From Paracoccus aminophilus JCM 7686 (lineage in GTDB: Bacteria > Pseudomonadota > Alphaproteobacteria > Rhodobacterales > Rhodobacteraceae), in the NCBI RefSeq assembly GCF_000444995.1, contig NC_022041.1, positions 1,214,001 through 1,278,000 of the forward strand: a DNA stretch of 64,000 nt, read 5' to 3'. Under the pieces are notes generated by a model, which was given only the letters and a program-made list of their open reading frames with translations, had not been told where the DNA came from and searched no databases. How positions within the stretch are numbered: position 1 is the first letter of the stretch; every line of letters begins with the position of its first letter. Positions 16,177 to 25,348 of this stretch are shown here, in pieces. A program made the position numbers and the translations under genes.

Positions 16177-18228
16177 ATGCCACAAGTTGGGGCTTGGCTG
16201 GTGGCGACATGGAGCGCCCAAACGGTCGTGGGCTTTGCTCTGCGCACGGCAGCCGCCATCGCGTTGAATATGGCGGTGGCCAAAGTCACCCAGCCGAAAG
16301 GGCCAAAGCCGCGCGATCTGCAGACCGAATTGCGCGACAGCAACGCGCAGCGCATCCGCCATCTTGGCCGGGTGCGCGCCTCGGGCGCCGCGATGTTCTG
16401 GGATTGGGCGCAGGTCGGCGGTCAGCGACGGCTCTTCAAGCTCTTGGCGATGGGGCAGGGCGGGATCTCGGCGGTTGAGACGGTGTGGCTCAATGACAAG
16501 GAGGTCACACTCTCAGGGACTGCGGTGACCAGCAAACCCTATGACGGCGTGGTCAGCATCGACTGGCGCTCTGGCCAGAGCGCCCTGCAATCGGGCGGGG
16601 CCTATGCTGCGCTGCAGGCAGCGTTTCCGGGCTGGACGCCGAACCACCGGCTGCGCGGGGTCGGCACGATCTTGGGCACCTTCGATGCGGTCAAGGGCGA
16701 CAAGATCTCGGAGATCTATAGCGGGGGCGATCCGCAGATATCGGCGCTGATCAAGGGCGATGCTTGCCACAACCCGATCACCGGCGACGCGACCTGGTCC
16801 GACAATATCGCCGTGCAGGCGCGGGATGTGCTGACCCATCCGAGCTATGGCCCGCTGCGGCTCGCCGATCTCGACACGGCCTCTTTCGCCCAGGCCATTG
16901 CCGATTGCGAGGATCCGATCCCGCGCAAGGCACCGGGCACCGCGCGGCGCTATATCGGCGGCGGCAGCTATGCCCTGTCCGAACCGGTGGTCGATGTCCT
17001 GCGCCGCCTCGAGGATGCTTCTGCGGGCCGGTTCTACATCACCAGCGAGGGCAAGCTCGGCTTTCGGGTCGGCAAATGGCGCGCGCCGAACTACACGATC
17101 CGGGAGGAGCATATCGTCAGCCTCGACATCGGGCCGGGCTCTGGCGAGTTCGAGCGCGTCACCACGCTGGTGCCCAAATATGTTGCGCCCGAAATCGGCT
17201 GGCAGCAGACCAGCGCTGATCCTTGGGATGATGCTGCGGCGCTGGCGCTTTATGGCGAGAGCGCGGCGAAAGAGATCGACTTCCCTTGGGTGCAGAGCCA
17301 CGGGCAGGCGCGGCGGCTTGCCAAGATCAAGATGGCCAAGCTCAATCCGAGTTGGCGGGCGACGGTGCGGTTGCGCTTCTGGGGGCTGTTGCTCCTCGAA
17401 GAAGAAACCGTGCGCCTGCATCTGCCCGAGCTTGGGCTGATTAATGCGAGCGCCTGGATCGACGGCTTTGCCTTTGACGCCGAGGGCGATGACGGCGTGG
17501 TCACGGTCCAGCTGATCGCGGCAGATCCGGCGAGCTTTAGCTGGACTGCCGCGGAGGAGGGCGACCCACCCTCGGTCCCGGAGAAAGTCGAGCCCGGTCA
17601 GCAGCTTCTCGCGGCGCCGGTGATCTCCTCCCTGACAATCGCCAACAATGACGGGCCGCCCTATATCCGCATCGAGGTCGATCCGATTGACGGGCCGTAT
17701 TATCTCGGCGGCTATTACCGGCGCGCGGGCTCGAGCTTTCGCTATGGGCTCGAGGTGCAGGACATCCGGGTGGGCGGCAAGCTCGTCGCGCGGAGCCTGC
17801 CCAATGCCGATCGCGGCGAATATGAGATTGGCATCGGCTGGTATAGCGCGCGCCCAGATAGCGGCGCGGCGCCGGGCGGCAATGATGCGGCCTCAGAAAT
17901 CACGACGGTGACGGGCATCGAGGTTGTCGCCAATACCACGCCTCCCGATGCGCCGCAGATCATCAGCAAGTCCGGGACGGCTGGCGGCACGCTGACGGTG
18001 ATCATGGCTCCGGATCTCGGCGCCAATTACTACCGCACCGGACTGTGGCGCGCCGCGCCAGCCGCGCCGTTCAGCGCGGCGGTCTTCCAGCGCTGGAATT
18101 ACGACACCTCGTCCGAGGTCGCGATCACGGCCAGCATCCCGTCCGAGGGCGCGCGCTACTGGCTCAGATCGGAAAACCAAAGCGGCAAGACCTCGGCTGA
18201 GGTGCTTGTCGGCCAATATCTCCCCTAA
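16177..18228 (+). CDS. Tail tip / host-specificity protein
   Basis: A 683-residue protein with an N-terminal hydrophobic stretch (about 10-35), a central baseplate-hub-like region (about 60-460; GTILGTFDAVKGDKISEIYSG, DVLTHPSYGPLRLADLD), then two beta-rich segments (about 470-680) resembling fibronectin-type modules. It matches in position and size the central tail-tip proteins of GTA-like siphophages. Its ATG abuts the previous stop, and the fibre gene follows 15 bp downstream. Confidence 0.82.
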   Translation: MPQVGAWLVATWSAQTVVGFALRTAAAIALNMAVAKVTQPKGPKPRDLQTELRDSNAQRIRHLGRVRASGAAMFWDWAQVGGQRRLFKLLAMGQGGISAVETVWLNDKEVTLSGTAVTSKPYDGVVSIDWRSGQSALQSGGAYAALQAAFPGWTPNHRLRGVGTILGTFDAVKGDKISEIYSGGDPQISALIKGDACHNPITGDATWSDNIAVQARDVLTHPSYGPLRLADLDTASFAQAIADCEDPIPRKAPGTARRYIGGGSYALSEPVVDVLRRLEDASAGRFYITSEGKLGFRVGKWRAPNYTIREEHIVSLDIGPGSGEFERVTTLVPKYVAPEIGWQQTSADPWDDAAALALYGESAAKEIDFPWVQSHGQARRLAKIKMAKLNPSWRATVRLRFWGLLLLEEETVRLHLPELGLINASAWIDGFAFDAEGDDGVVTVQLIAADPASFSWTAAEEGDPPSVPEKVEPGQQLLAAPVISSLTIANNDGPPYIRIEVDPIDGPYYLGGYYRRAGSSFRYGLEVQDIRVGGKLVARSLPNADRGEYEIGIGWYSARPDSGAAPGGNDAASEITTVTGIEVVANTTPPDAPQIISKSGTAGGTLTVIMAPDLGANYYRTGLWRAAPAAPFSAAVFQRWNYDTSSEVAITASIPSEGARYWLRSENQSGKTSAEVLVGQYLP

Positions 18229-18243
18229 AAACTGAGGTTCCCC

Positions 18244-20742
18244 ATGGTCACGACGACCAAGACGCCGGGTGCGATTTACCCGAATGGCTCCGCGGTGCCC
18301 AAGGCCGATATCCGGACCTGGATGACGGAGATGCAGACGGGCACGAATGCTGAGCTCACGGATCTGCGCAATGGCAGGCTCTGGCACAGCTCGAGCACCA
18401 ATCTCTCTGCGCAAACCCCGCCGCCCGGCACGAACCAGATCATCGTCGCCAATAACTCCGGGACCTTTAACTGGCGTCGGCTTGGATCTGCCCCGAACCC
18501 GGTCAATCCGGCGATCCATGCCCAGACCGCCGATGCCGCGTGGTGGTATCTCTCCGAGGATACCCCGGCGATCAAGGCGCGGGTCTCGGCTGTTGAGACC
18601 GATCTGCCCAATGGCCGGGTCTGGCGCTATGCCCGCAATGACCTGACGCCGGTGGGTGCTGCGCCCCCGACCGGCACCCAGATGATCGCGGTGCATAAGA
18701 CGACCGGATCTGGCCAGGCCGACTGGGTTCGGCGATCGGCGCCGACGAGCGGCGGCGCGACGGATGTTTTGGTTCAGGATGCGACCGGCCAATGGTGGGG
18801 GCGCACGTTCTCGACAACGTCGATCGAGAGTGATCTCGCGGCCAAGGCTGACACCTCCGAACTGCGCTCTGGCCGGGTCTGGCAATATGCGAGCAATGGC
18901 CTGACGATTGACGGGGCCAATCCACCAACCGGGACGCAGCGGATCACGGTCAATCGCTCTGCCGGGACCGAGACGGCGGATTGGGCGCGGACCTCGGCCC
19001 CGTCTGACGGGGTGCTGACCGCGACGCTGCGCCCGGATGCGAATGGACAATGGTGGCGCCGCGTCGCCTCGCTCTCGGCCATCCTCGATGAGATGCGCGA
19101 CGGTGAGGTCAAGCGGATCATCTCGAACAACCTGCACCCCTCCGGGGCGACGGTCCCGGTCGGGGCCAAGGTGATCTGGGTGGTCAAGGGCAATGCCTCC
19201 GGCGCGGCGATCTGGGCGACCATCGGCGCGCCGGGCAACGGGATCGAGACCGATGACTTCAAGAAAGACGCCTCTGGCCAATGGTGGGTTCTGCGCTGGT
19301 CGTCGGACTGGATTGCGCGCGATCATCCGACATTTGCCCAGATGCAGGCCGCGCTGGCCACGGTCTCGGGCAGCGGCTCGGGCGGCGGCTATACGCCCCC
19401 CGAGCCCTTGCCCGCCTCGGCGACCCTGTTGCCGTGCCGCGTCGGCGGCGTAACCCAGCTGGTTGGCGATGCCGGGATCGGCGCTGCGGCACGCTATACG
19501 ATCGGCGGCGACGGGGCATGGAACTGGTTGCCGTCCCGTGTCGCGATTGTCATGGTGCTCGGGCAGTCCAATGCGGCTGTTTCTGAGATGGAGGGCCCTC
19601 CGCTCTATATTCCAGCGAAAACGCCTGACTTCGTGATGATGTCGAATGATGGTGTCGGCGAGCTCGGTGCGTTGCGCGGCTGGAATGGTCAACCTCCGGG
19701 CAAGGCGATCACCGGCTTTGTGCCCGCCGAGATCACCGGCGTCCAATCCTCGGCCGAGGCTCTTGCCTCTGCGTCGAACGCGCTCGATCCGCGCGGGGCC
19801 GGGGTGATCTACGCCGGCAGTCATGGGCGCGGCGGCGCGGGATTCACGGCGACCGATCCGAATTTTGCGATCTGGAAAGTCCTGCCGAGTGGCGCGCCCG
19901 CGCCCCAGCGCATTCGCATGATCGAGTGGGTGACAGCGGTGATGACTTATGCCCCGGTTCCGCCCACGGAAATCGTGATCGCCTTCACCCATGGCGAGAC
20001 CAACCGGCGCGACCCGTGGGCGACCTATACGGCTGACGGGCTCGGCTACATGGCCGATATCGAGGCTGATCTGGCGTTCACCGGCCTGCCGGTGGTCTGG
20101 CTGGTCGATATTCCGGGCGGCACCACAGCCATGTCCGCGTTTGGTAGCGATTGGCAGGTCAAATACGCTTTGCGCGAGTTGATGCGACAGGCGCGCCTGG
20201 CGGGTCATAAGGTGGTCGATGTCGGGCCGCGTTATCACCTGCCGATGGGCACGGCGCGCGGCGGGACGCCCGATCATATCCACACCTCCTATCTGTCGCA
20301 GGTCCGTTTGCGCGAGATGGATGCCTTTGCCTATCGCAACCACGTTGCGGGCCTGCCGTGGTGGTGTGCCTTTCCCAAGGGAGAGCGCGCGGCAGGGCTC
20401 GGCAACAAGGTGATCCTCGCGGTCGAGAGCCTGACGCCGATTATGATTGACCGGGACATGATGCCGCTCGATCCCCATCTCGGCTTCAGCCTCTCGAACG
20501 ACAGCGCCACAATCACCGGGGTTGAGCAAACCGGGGATCGCGAGATCACCCTGAGCCTCTCGGGCACGCCGAACAGCTCGGCCCGGCTGCAATATGTCTA
20601 TCGCCGCCCGAATGCGGGTGAGATCGACACACGCTATGTCACCGCAGCGGGCTCGATCCGCGAGGTCTGGCAGGGCACCGGCCCGATCACCGGCCTGCCG
20701 GTCTATCGCCCGATGCACTGCTTCGAGGTGCCGATTGCCTGA
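18244..20742 (+). CDS. Tail fibre with four repeats and SGNH-type hydrolase domain
   Basis: An 832-residue tail fibre. The first part carries four imperfect repeats of about 80 residues (around 39-103, 119-188, 206-274 and 287-353), each with a GRxW start, a P-x-GT-x-x-I core and a GQWW or AWW end. A Gly/Ser linker (about 375-385) leads to a hydrolase domain whose nucleophile block VLGQSN is at 438-443; a later DHIH motif could give the Asp/His of the triad. This resembles SGNH/sialate-O-acetylesterase-type domains that de-acetylate surface polysaccharides. A terminator follows directly. Confidence 0.85.
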   Translation: MVTTTKTPGAIYPNGSAVPKADIRTWMTEMQTGTNAELTDLRNGRLWHSSSTNLSAQTPPPGTNQIIVANNSGTFNWRRLGSAPNPVNPAIHAQTADAAWWYLSEDTPAIKARVSAVETDLPNGRVWRYARNDLTPVGAAPPTGTQMIAVHKTTGSGQADWVRRSAPTSGGATDVLVQDATGQWWGRTFSTTSIESDLAAKADTSELRSGRVWQYASNGLTIDGANPPTGTQRITVNRSAGTETADWARTSAPSDGVLTATLRPDANGQWWRRVASLSAILDEMRDGEVKRIISNNLHPSGATVPVGAKVIWVVKGNASGAAIWATIGAPGNGIETDDFKKDASGQWWVLRWSSDWIARDHPTFAQMQAALATVSGSGSGGGYTPPEPLPASATLLPCRVGGVTQLVGDAGIGAAARYTIGGDGAWNWLPSRVAIVMVLGQSNAAVSEMEGPPLYIPAKTPDFVMMSNDGVGELGALRGWNGQPPGKAITGFVPAEITGVQSSAEALASASNALDPRGAGVIYAGSHGRGGAGFTATDPNFAIWKVLPSGAPAPQRIRMIEWVTAVMTYAPVPPTEIVIAFTHGETNRRDPWATYTADGLGYMADIEADLAFTGLPVVWLVDIPGGTTAMSAFGSDWQVKYALRELMRQARLAGHKVVDVGPRYHLPMGTARGGTPDHIHTSYLSQVRLREMDAFAYRNHVAGLPWWCAFPKGERAAGLGNKVILAVESLTPIMIDRDMMPLDPHLGFSLSNDSATITGVEQTGDREITLSLSGTPNSSARLQYVYRRPNAGEIDTRYVTAAGSIREVWQGTGPITGLPVYRPMHCFEVPIA

Positions 20743-20743
20743 T

Positions 20744-20765
20744 GCCCGCCTCGCGCGGGCTTTTT
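20744..20765 (+). terminator. Intrinsic terminator after tail fibre gene
   Basis: GCCCGC (20744-20749) pairs with GCGGGC (20755-20760) over a 5-nt loop and is followed by TTTTT. It separates the tail module from the lysis module. Confidence 0.85.
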
Positions 20766-20782
20766 CATGCGCAGGAGGCGCA

Positions 20783-21079
20783 ATGACTGAACCTTCTTCC
20801 TTCCGCTCTCCCGAGTTCTGGATCGCGATCGCCATCGCGCTGATCGTCAAGATCAAGACCACGGCGCAGCTCGGCCCTCTTAAGGTCATCACCACGATTG
20901 CTGTTGCTGTCGGCGCGGCCTGGGTCGGGGCCGATTGGGCTGCAGAAACCCTTGGCGTTCCCGTGCCGGTCGCCGGTGCCGTTGTCACGCTCACCGCAGA
21001 AGGCGTCATGCGCTGGCTGCTCTTGGCTGTGGATGATCTGAAAAACGCCATCGATCTCTGGAAGCACTGGCGGCGCTGA
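20783..21079 (+). CDS. Small membrane protein, holin-like
   Basis: A 98-residue protein with an excellent AGGAGG site before the ATG at 20783. Hydrophobic stretches at about 10-24 and 33-50, plus a weaker one at about 62-82, suggest two or three membrane segments; the C-terminus is charged (DDLKNAIDLWKHWRR). It lies between two terminators and just before the endolysin gene, which suggests a holin or lysis regulator. Confidence 0.72.
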   Translation: MTEPSSFRSPEFWIAIAIALIVKIKTTAQLGPLKVITTIAVAVGAAWVGADWAAETLGVPVPVAGAVVTLTAEGVMRWLLLAVDDLKNAIDLWKHWRR

Positions 21080-21103
21080 CCGCCTTGCCCGTCCCACACG
21101 CTG

Positions 21104-21126
21104 CCGCCCCTCCGGGCGGTTTTTTC
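21104..21126 (+). terminator. Intrinsic terminator before endolysin gene
   Basis: CCGCCC (21104-21109) pairs with GGGCGG (21114-21119) over a 4-nt loop and is followed by seven T residues. With the terminator at 20744 it isolates the holin-like gene, implying separate timing of the lysis genes or antitermination. Confidence 0.85.
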
Positions 21127-21145
21127 ATTTCAGGAGAGAGAGAAC

Positions 21146-21778
21146 ATGACCGCAGTCATGAACGCGGTGCGCGCGCGGCAAGCGCGCTGCGCCGCTTTGG
21201 GCTTTTGGCCAGGCCCGATCGACGGGATCAACGGCAGTCGGACGCGCGCGGCCTATGCGGCGGCACTGGCCGCCCAGAAGGCGCGGGGGCAGCCGTTTCA
21301 GCATTCGAGCGGGGTCACCCGGATCCACTGGCATTGGGCCGCGAGCGGCTATGCCGCCAGCACCGAGGCCATGGCCGCCTATCACGCCCTGATCCTCGGT
21401 GATGGTGAGGTGCGCTGGCTGGCTGATCCAGCGACGCCGCGCTCGCATACGCTCAATGCCAATGGCGGCGCGGTCGGTCTTTCGATCTGCGCCATGGCCG
21501 GCGCCAATGAGCGCCCGTTCGTCTGGGGCCGGGCCCCGCTCCTGCCGGTGCAGGTCTCAGCTCTCGCGCGCGAAACTGCGCGGCTGTGCCGGATCTACGA
21601 CATCCCGGTGTCGCGCTGGTCCACGCTCTCCCATGCCGAGATCCAGCCGAGCCTCGGCGTGGTCCAGAAAAACAAATGGGACATCACGGTGCTGCCCGGC
21701 ATGGCCGGTCCCGCTGATCCGATCAGCGTGGGCGATCGCCTGCGCGATCTCGTGTCCCGCGAACTCTCCACCCTCTGA
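21146..21778 (+). CDS. Endolysin, amidase-type with N-terminal cell-wall-binding motif
   Basis: A 210-residue protein. Residues 1-50 (MNAVRARQARCAALGFWPGP, then IDGINGSRTRAAYAAAL) look like a PG_binding_1 unit. The catalytic part has VTRIHWHWAASG (about 57-68), like the first zinc ligand of amidase_2/PGRP-type N-acetylmuramoyl-L-alanine amidases, and WSTLSHAEI (about 155-163) for the second histidine. Fused this way it would cut peptidoglycan at lysis. A GGAGAGAGAG site precedes the ATG. Confidence 0.82.
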   Translation: MTAVMNAVRARQARCAALGFWPGPIDGINGSRTRAAYAAALAAQKARGQPFQHSSGVTRIHWHWAASGYAASTEAMAAYHALILGDGEVRWLADPATPRSHTLNANGGAVGLSICAMAGANERPFVWGRAPLLPVQVSALARETARLCRIYDIPVSRWSTLSHAEIQPSLGVVQKNKWDITVLPGMAGPADPISVGDRLRDLVSRELSTL

Positions 21779-21798
21779 AACCGAAAGGAACCGCTCTC

Positions 21799-22008
21799 AT
21801 GCTCGGACAAATTGCTCTGATTATCCGCTATATCCTCTACCCGCTGGCCGGTGCGCTGACCGCGCTTGGCTTCGTCAGCTTCGATGAGGCCACGGGCACG
21901 CTCACCGTCTATCTGAACGACCTCGCTGTCGTTCTCGCGGGGCTCGTGATCTATGCGGCGACCGTGATCTGGTCGCGTGTCGCCAAAAAGAAAGGCGGGG
22001 CGACGTGA
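21799..22008 (+). CDS. Holin-like membrane protein
   Basis: A 69-residue protein with two hydrophobic helices (about 5-27 and 40-61), separated by an acidic turn, and a basic C-terminus (RVAKKKGGAT), the shape of a class II holin. It follows the endolysin by 20 bp. A degraded copy of its 3' half (around VIYAATVIWSR) can be read at about 25550-25610. Its stop overlaps the next small frame. Confidence 0.72.
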   Translation: MLGQIALIIRYILYPLAGALTALGFVSFDEATGTLTVYLNDLAVVLAGLVIYAATVIWSRVAKKKGGAT

Positions 22009-22085
22009 TTGTGGTGCTGCTGGTCAGCGCAGCGCTGGCTGCGCTGCTCTGGGGGCTGTTCAGGGGTGGAACAAACCGCCCCTGA
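22005..22085 (+). CDS. Possible 26-residue membrane peptide
   Basis: A GTG-started frame overlapping the holin-like stop (GTGA) encodes a hydrophobic helix (VIVVLLVSAALAALLWGLF) and a short polar tail. Its 3' end lies in the left arm and loop of a strong hairpin. It could be a tiny lysis accessory peptide. Evidence is limited to coupling and hydrophobicity. Confidence 0.35.
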   Translation: MIVVLLVSAALAALLWGLFRGGTNRP

Positions 22086-22220
22086 ACAGCAAGCGACCGA
22101 AAGGAAACATCCTGCCCGGCCACCAAAACATGCACTCGTTACAACACAATCAACAGGCGTCACTCATCACGCAAAGACAGTGCTGCGATGCAGAACGAGT
22201 TTCCTGTCTAAAACGGCAGG
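22047..22220 (+). repeat. Structured ~175-bp repeat, copy 1
   Basis: This segment reappears at 25669-25839 with clear similarity over its whole length (by eye about three quarters identical, with blocks such as GCGTCACTCATCACGCAAA unchanged). It contains two hairpins: a long one at 22055-22090 and a short one at 22203-22220 (CCTGTC-TAAAAC-GGCAGG). It directly follows the phage lysis genes. Part of one frame (NQQASLITQRQ to VSCLKRQ) is also conserved in the second copy, so a coding role cannot be excluded. Confidence 0.75.
22055..22090 (+). terminator. Long hairpin at end of lysis operon
   Basis: A 15-bp stem (22055-22069 with 22076-22090, one T-G wobble) around the loop AACAAA. No T-run follows, but it is ideally placed to end the phage late transcript. 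In the repeat copy at 25.7 kb the stem is shorter but keeps pairing, with one C-G pair replaced by T-A. Confidence 0.6.
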
Positions 22221-22358
22221 CGGTTGTCCAAGGGGCGGCTGGAGCGTAGCTTGACGTCGCGGTGCGGCGTTCGCGTCGCGACGTAGCGAGTCTTAATCTT
22301 CCGGTCAGACGCCGGCATTCTCGGGCTCCTTTCCTTGTCCCGGGGCCGGTCGGTGCGG

Positions 22359-23132
22359 TTACTTGGTGGTGTAGCCGCCGTTGACGAGGATCGTCTGGCC
22401 CGTCATCCACCAGCCCTCGGTGACGAGGAAGCGGATCCACGGAGCGATGTCCTGAATGTCGGTCAGGCCGGTTTTCGAAAAGCCCGACAGCGCGGCGGCT
22501 GATTTGTGATAGGCCTGCGCGTCGGCGTTTTCCTGGCCATAGAAGAACGGCGTATCCATCGGGCCGGGGCCGATGGCGGTAACGGAAATCCCCCGCTCGC
22601 CCAGCTCTTTGGATGCGGCGCGAGTGAAATGCTCAACCGGAGCCTTGGTTCCGGCATAGCTCGAATAGAACGGCGTATAGGCCCCCAGCAGCGAGGTCAC
22701 CAGCGTGCAGATTGCGCCATTGTCATTGACCGCGCGCCCGGCCTCTTTCAGGAAGAAGAACGCGGTTTTGGCATTTACCGCGCTCATCTCGTCATACTCT
22801 GCCTCGGTGATGTCGGACATCGGCTTTTTCAGTACCTTGCCGACGGTGTTGATAGCGATATCGGGGCGACCCACCGCCGAAGTCGCATCGGAGAACAGCT
22901 TTTCAACCGCGTCAGCCGTGGTCAGATCGGCCTGAAAGGCAACCGCCTGCGCCCCGGCGGCCTTGACCGCCGCGACCGTCGCCTCGGCATCCCCGGCACT
23001 GGCCGCGCTGTTAAAGTGAATCACGACGGCCTTTGCCCCCTGCGCTGCGAAATCGCGGGCCAGCAACCCGCCGAGGTTCTTGGCCCCGCCAGCAATTAGT
23101 ACGGTTTTCCCGGCAATGGTTCTGTTTGTCAT
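22359..23132 (-). CDS. SDR-family oxidoreductase
   Basis: A 257-residue classical short-chain dehydrogenase/reductase. The N-terminal Rossmann motif is LIAGGAKNLGGLLA (the usual TGxxxGxG variant), followed by INTVGKV near residue 92 and the catalytic YAGTK (Tyr-x-x-x-Lys) near residue 160. ALSGFSKTGLTDIQDIA and the final LVNGGY are family-typical. A GAGGAG site precedes the ATG. It is divergent from a LysR regulator 93 bp away, the usual arrangement of a regulator and its target. Substrate unknown. Confidence 0.88.
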   Translation of the reverse strand: MTNRTIAGKTVLIAGGAKNLGGLLARDFAAQGAKAVVIHFNSAASAGDAEATVAAVKAAGAQAVAFQADLTTADAVEKLFSDATSAVGRPDIAINTVGKVLKKPMSDITEAEYDEMSAVNAKTAFFFLKEAGRAVNDNGAICTLVTSLLGAYTPFYSSYAGTKAPVEHFTRAASKELGERGISVTAIGPGPMDTPFFYGQENADAQAYHKSAAALSGFSKTGLTDIQDIAPWIRFLVTEGWWMTGQTILVNGGYTTK

Positions 23133-23225
23133 GATCGGCTCCTCATTTCTGAGGGCTTGTTATATGTTCGCGGGTATCGGAATAAATTCACCCATTCTGA
23201 CTTCACCTGTCGCAGAAATCGAACA

Positions 23226-24128
23226 ATGGATCAGCTCGACCTCTATCGCATCTTCGTCCGCGTAGTTGAGGCCCGCAGTTTCACCCGTGCGGCGGATACA
23301 TTGCAGATGCCGCGCTCTAGCGTCTCGACCGCGATTGCGGATCTAGAGGCGCGTCTGGGTGCGCGGCTTCTGAACCGCACAACGCGCGTGGTCGTCCCCA
23401 CCGACGAGGGTCAGGAATTCTATGAACGCTGCACCGGCTTTCTGGCTGCGGGCGAAGAGATGGAGGCGATGTTCCGCAATGCCGGCCACGGGATGAAGGG
23501 GCGGATCCGCGCTGATCTGCCGGGGCGGATCGGCCGGCTGATCGTGGCGCCGGCCTTGCCGGACTTTCTGGCGCTCTGGCCCAGCATGAAGGTGGAACTA
23601 GGGATGACCGACCGCGCCGTGGATATGCTGGGCGAGCGGGTGGATATTGCCCTTCGTATTGGACCGATGCCCGATTCCGGGCTGAAGGCACGGCGTATCG
23701 GCGAGATCGCCCAAATCAATGTGGCCAGCTCCGCCTATCTAGCGCAGCATGGCGTGCCGCTGTCGCCTGCTGATCTAGAGGCACATTGGCAGGTTGCCTA
23801 TGCTTCGCCCTCGACCGGCCGCGTGGCGGAGTGGGAATGGCAGGAGGGCGCGCGGACCCGGACCTGCCCTGTGCCATGGCGGGTCACCGCGAACAGCGCC
23901 GAGGGCTATATCGCCTGTGCGCTGGCCGGGATGGGGTTGATCCAGATCCCGGCCTATGATGTGGCGGACCATCTGGCCAAGGGCGAACTGGTCGAGGTGC
24001 TAGCAGAGCATCGCCCCGATCCGATGCCGATGTACTTTCTGTTTCCGGGTAGCCCTGGCAAGCTGCGCCGCGTGACAGCTTTTGCCGACTGGATGGAGGG
24101 GCTACTGAGAAGGCGTATCTGCGGTTGA
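23226..24128 (+). CDS. LysR-family transcriptional regulator
   Basis: A 300-residue regulator: N-terminal winged HTH (residues 1-60, FVRVVEARSFTRAADTLQMP) then a LysR substrate-binding fold with RIRADLPGRIGRLIVAPALP and a C-terminal co-inducer domain. The ATG at 23226 gives the canonical LysR N-terminus; upstream starts add non-homologous residues. It is divergent from the SDR gene, and the shared 93-bp interval should hold its operator. It resembles the subfamily that controls adjacent SDR/quinone-reductase genes. Confidence 0.9.
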   Translation: MDQLDLYRIFVRVVEARSFTRAADTLQMPRSSVSTAIADLEARLGARLLNRTTRVVVPTDEGQEFYERCTGFLAAGEEMEAMFRNAGHGMKGRIRADLPGRIGRLIVAPALPDFLALWPSMKVELGMTDRAVDMLGERVDIALRIGPMPDSGLKARRIGEIAQINVASSAYLAQHGVPLSPADLEAHWQVAYASPSTGRVAEWEWQEGARTRTCPVPWRVTANSAEGYIACALAGMGLIQIPAYDVADHLAKGELVEVLAEHRPDPMPMYFLFPGSPGKLRRVTAFADWMEGLLRRRICG

Positions 24129-24982
24129 TGTGGCCCGTCCAAAATAGCTCGTGCTGCGCGCGGCAAGCAGACCTCTCAAATGGCAGAAGGGCTTCATGAA
24201 CGATCTCTTCGCGTTCGCGAAGGGTGGCCGCCGAGGAGTGCGATGGCTGACCGGGCCCAGGAAACAGTCCTTGCCCGGTCAAGAGCACAGATAGCTAAAC
24301 AGCTTACTCAGAAAAAAAAGCGTCACAAACACCAACGGGGCTGATGTACTACACGTGTATACGTTATGCCAATTTGCCTATTTGGATAGACGCATTGTTG
24401 CGCGCCTGTGCGCTTCCGATATGTCCTAGCTTAAAGTACCGGAAGCGCATGGTCAGTTCGTCTGATAGTCTGGCAACGACAGCGAGGATGGATCGACGCG
24501 ATACAGACGATGATGATACTGGATAGACATACCTCTAGACTGCTTAGCAGCCTGATCGATCGGGACGGAGAGCAAAGCGCTCTTGGGCCGTTGCTCGTCG
24601 ATGCACTGCTTCGTGCACAAGTTATCTTAGGTCTAAATCCGCACGGAAAGCGATCATACGAACCGCTTCCTTAGGCGTAGCACGGGGATGAGAGTAGAAC
24701 CGAGCGGAAAGTTGATTGTAAGACCCGCTCGGCACTTTAATAAAACATCATTTAACGTGTGCTGTAAATCCGATTTCGCATGCAGGGGGGTGAAGCCCAT
24801 GTATCCATTTGGACAGGTGCAATTTCCCCATATACTTTTCTAGCGCACCTCCAGAACGGCTACTGTAACGTGCTCCGCGGCTCCAGCAGGACTGGTCCGG
24901 TAGCGTTCGACAGCCATACTGCGCACTTTGGTGCGCTAGGAGAAGATGAGACTTAGATCTTGGCAAAATCAACCAAATGATT
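24129..24982. other. 854-bp gap without a supportable gene
   Basis: Composition falls to roughly half GC. Visible are an A8 run near 24314, a short palindromic patch around the TACACGTGTA at 24348, and no frame with a convincing ribosome-binding site or recognisable protein. A 74-residue minus-strand frame at 24748-24972 shows no family features. It may be decayed mobile DNA. Confidence 0.5.
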
Positions 24983-25348
24983 TTAGATCCGGAATCCTTC
25001 TTGTGCGAATGATTGCGCCGCTGATTTGATTAGTGGTCTGAAATTCTCTGGAATCGATTGATAGAGCCTGACTAATTCTAGAGCAGACTCTAGCAGCGGG
25101 TCTATGGTCGCCTCTTCTCCCGTTTGCAGGTAGAGATCGCTGACAGAGACACCGAATATTTTGGCGATCTCAAAAAGCGTTGAAGCAGGTAGTCGATTAA
25201 CTGCAAGTTCGTACTTCTGCACTTGCTGGTATGAGACGTCTAGTTGTGCTGCGAGGTCCCGTTGAGTAAGTTTGGCTGACCGACGCAGGCGCTTTATTTC
25301 TTCACCTATCATTTGATCGATGGGATGGCGTACTGAAATTCGTGTCAT
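24983..25348 (-). CDS. XRE-family HTH regulator
   Basis: A 121-residue regulator. The HTH (about residues 13-68) contains IKRLRRSAKLTQRDLAAQLD and SYQQVQKYELAVNRLPAST, a Cro/C1-type fold, followed by FEIAKIFGVSVSDLY. The helical tail (LVRLYQSIPENFRPLI) is shared with the XRE gene at 28599. Start chosen at 25348 (a Met one codon earlier is equally possible). It is the Rhodobacterales type of small XRE protein; its target is unknown. Confidence 0.85.
   Translation of the reverse strand: MTRISVRHPIDQMIGEEIKRLRRSAKLTQRDLAAQLDVSYQQVQKYELAVNRLPASTLFEIAKIFGVSVSDLYLQTGEEATIDPLLESALELVRLYQSIPENFRPLIKSAAQSFAQEGFRI

Noticed and set aside
17893..21099. 1068-codon minus-strand open frame
   Set aside because: Antisense shadow of the tail-tip, fibre and holin-like genes; repetitive Arg/Asp/Gly content typical of the complement of GC-rich genes, no family features.
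64..22008. Gene transfer agent cluster
   Set aside because: Some tail genes resemble GTA components, but an own P27-type terminase, HNH nuclease, holin/endolysin set, fibre and cargo genes indicate a true prophage.
24748..24972. 74-codon minus frame
   Set aside because: No recognisable features or clear ribosome-binding site.
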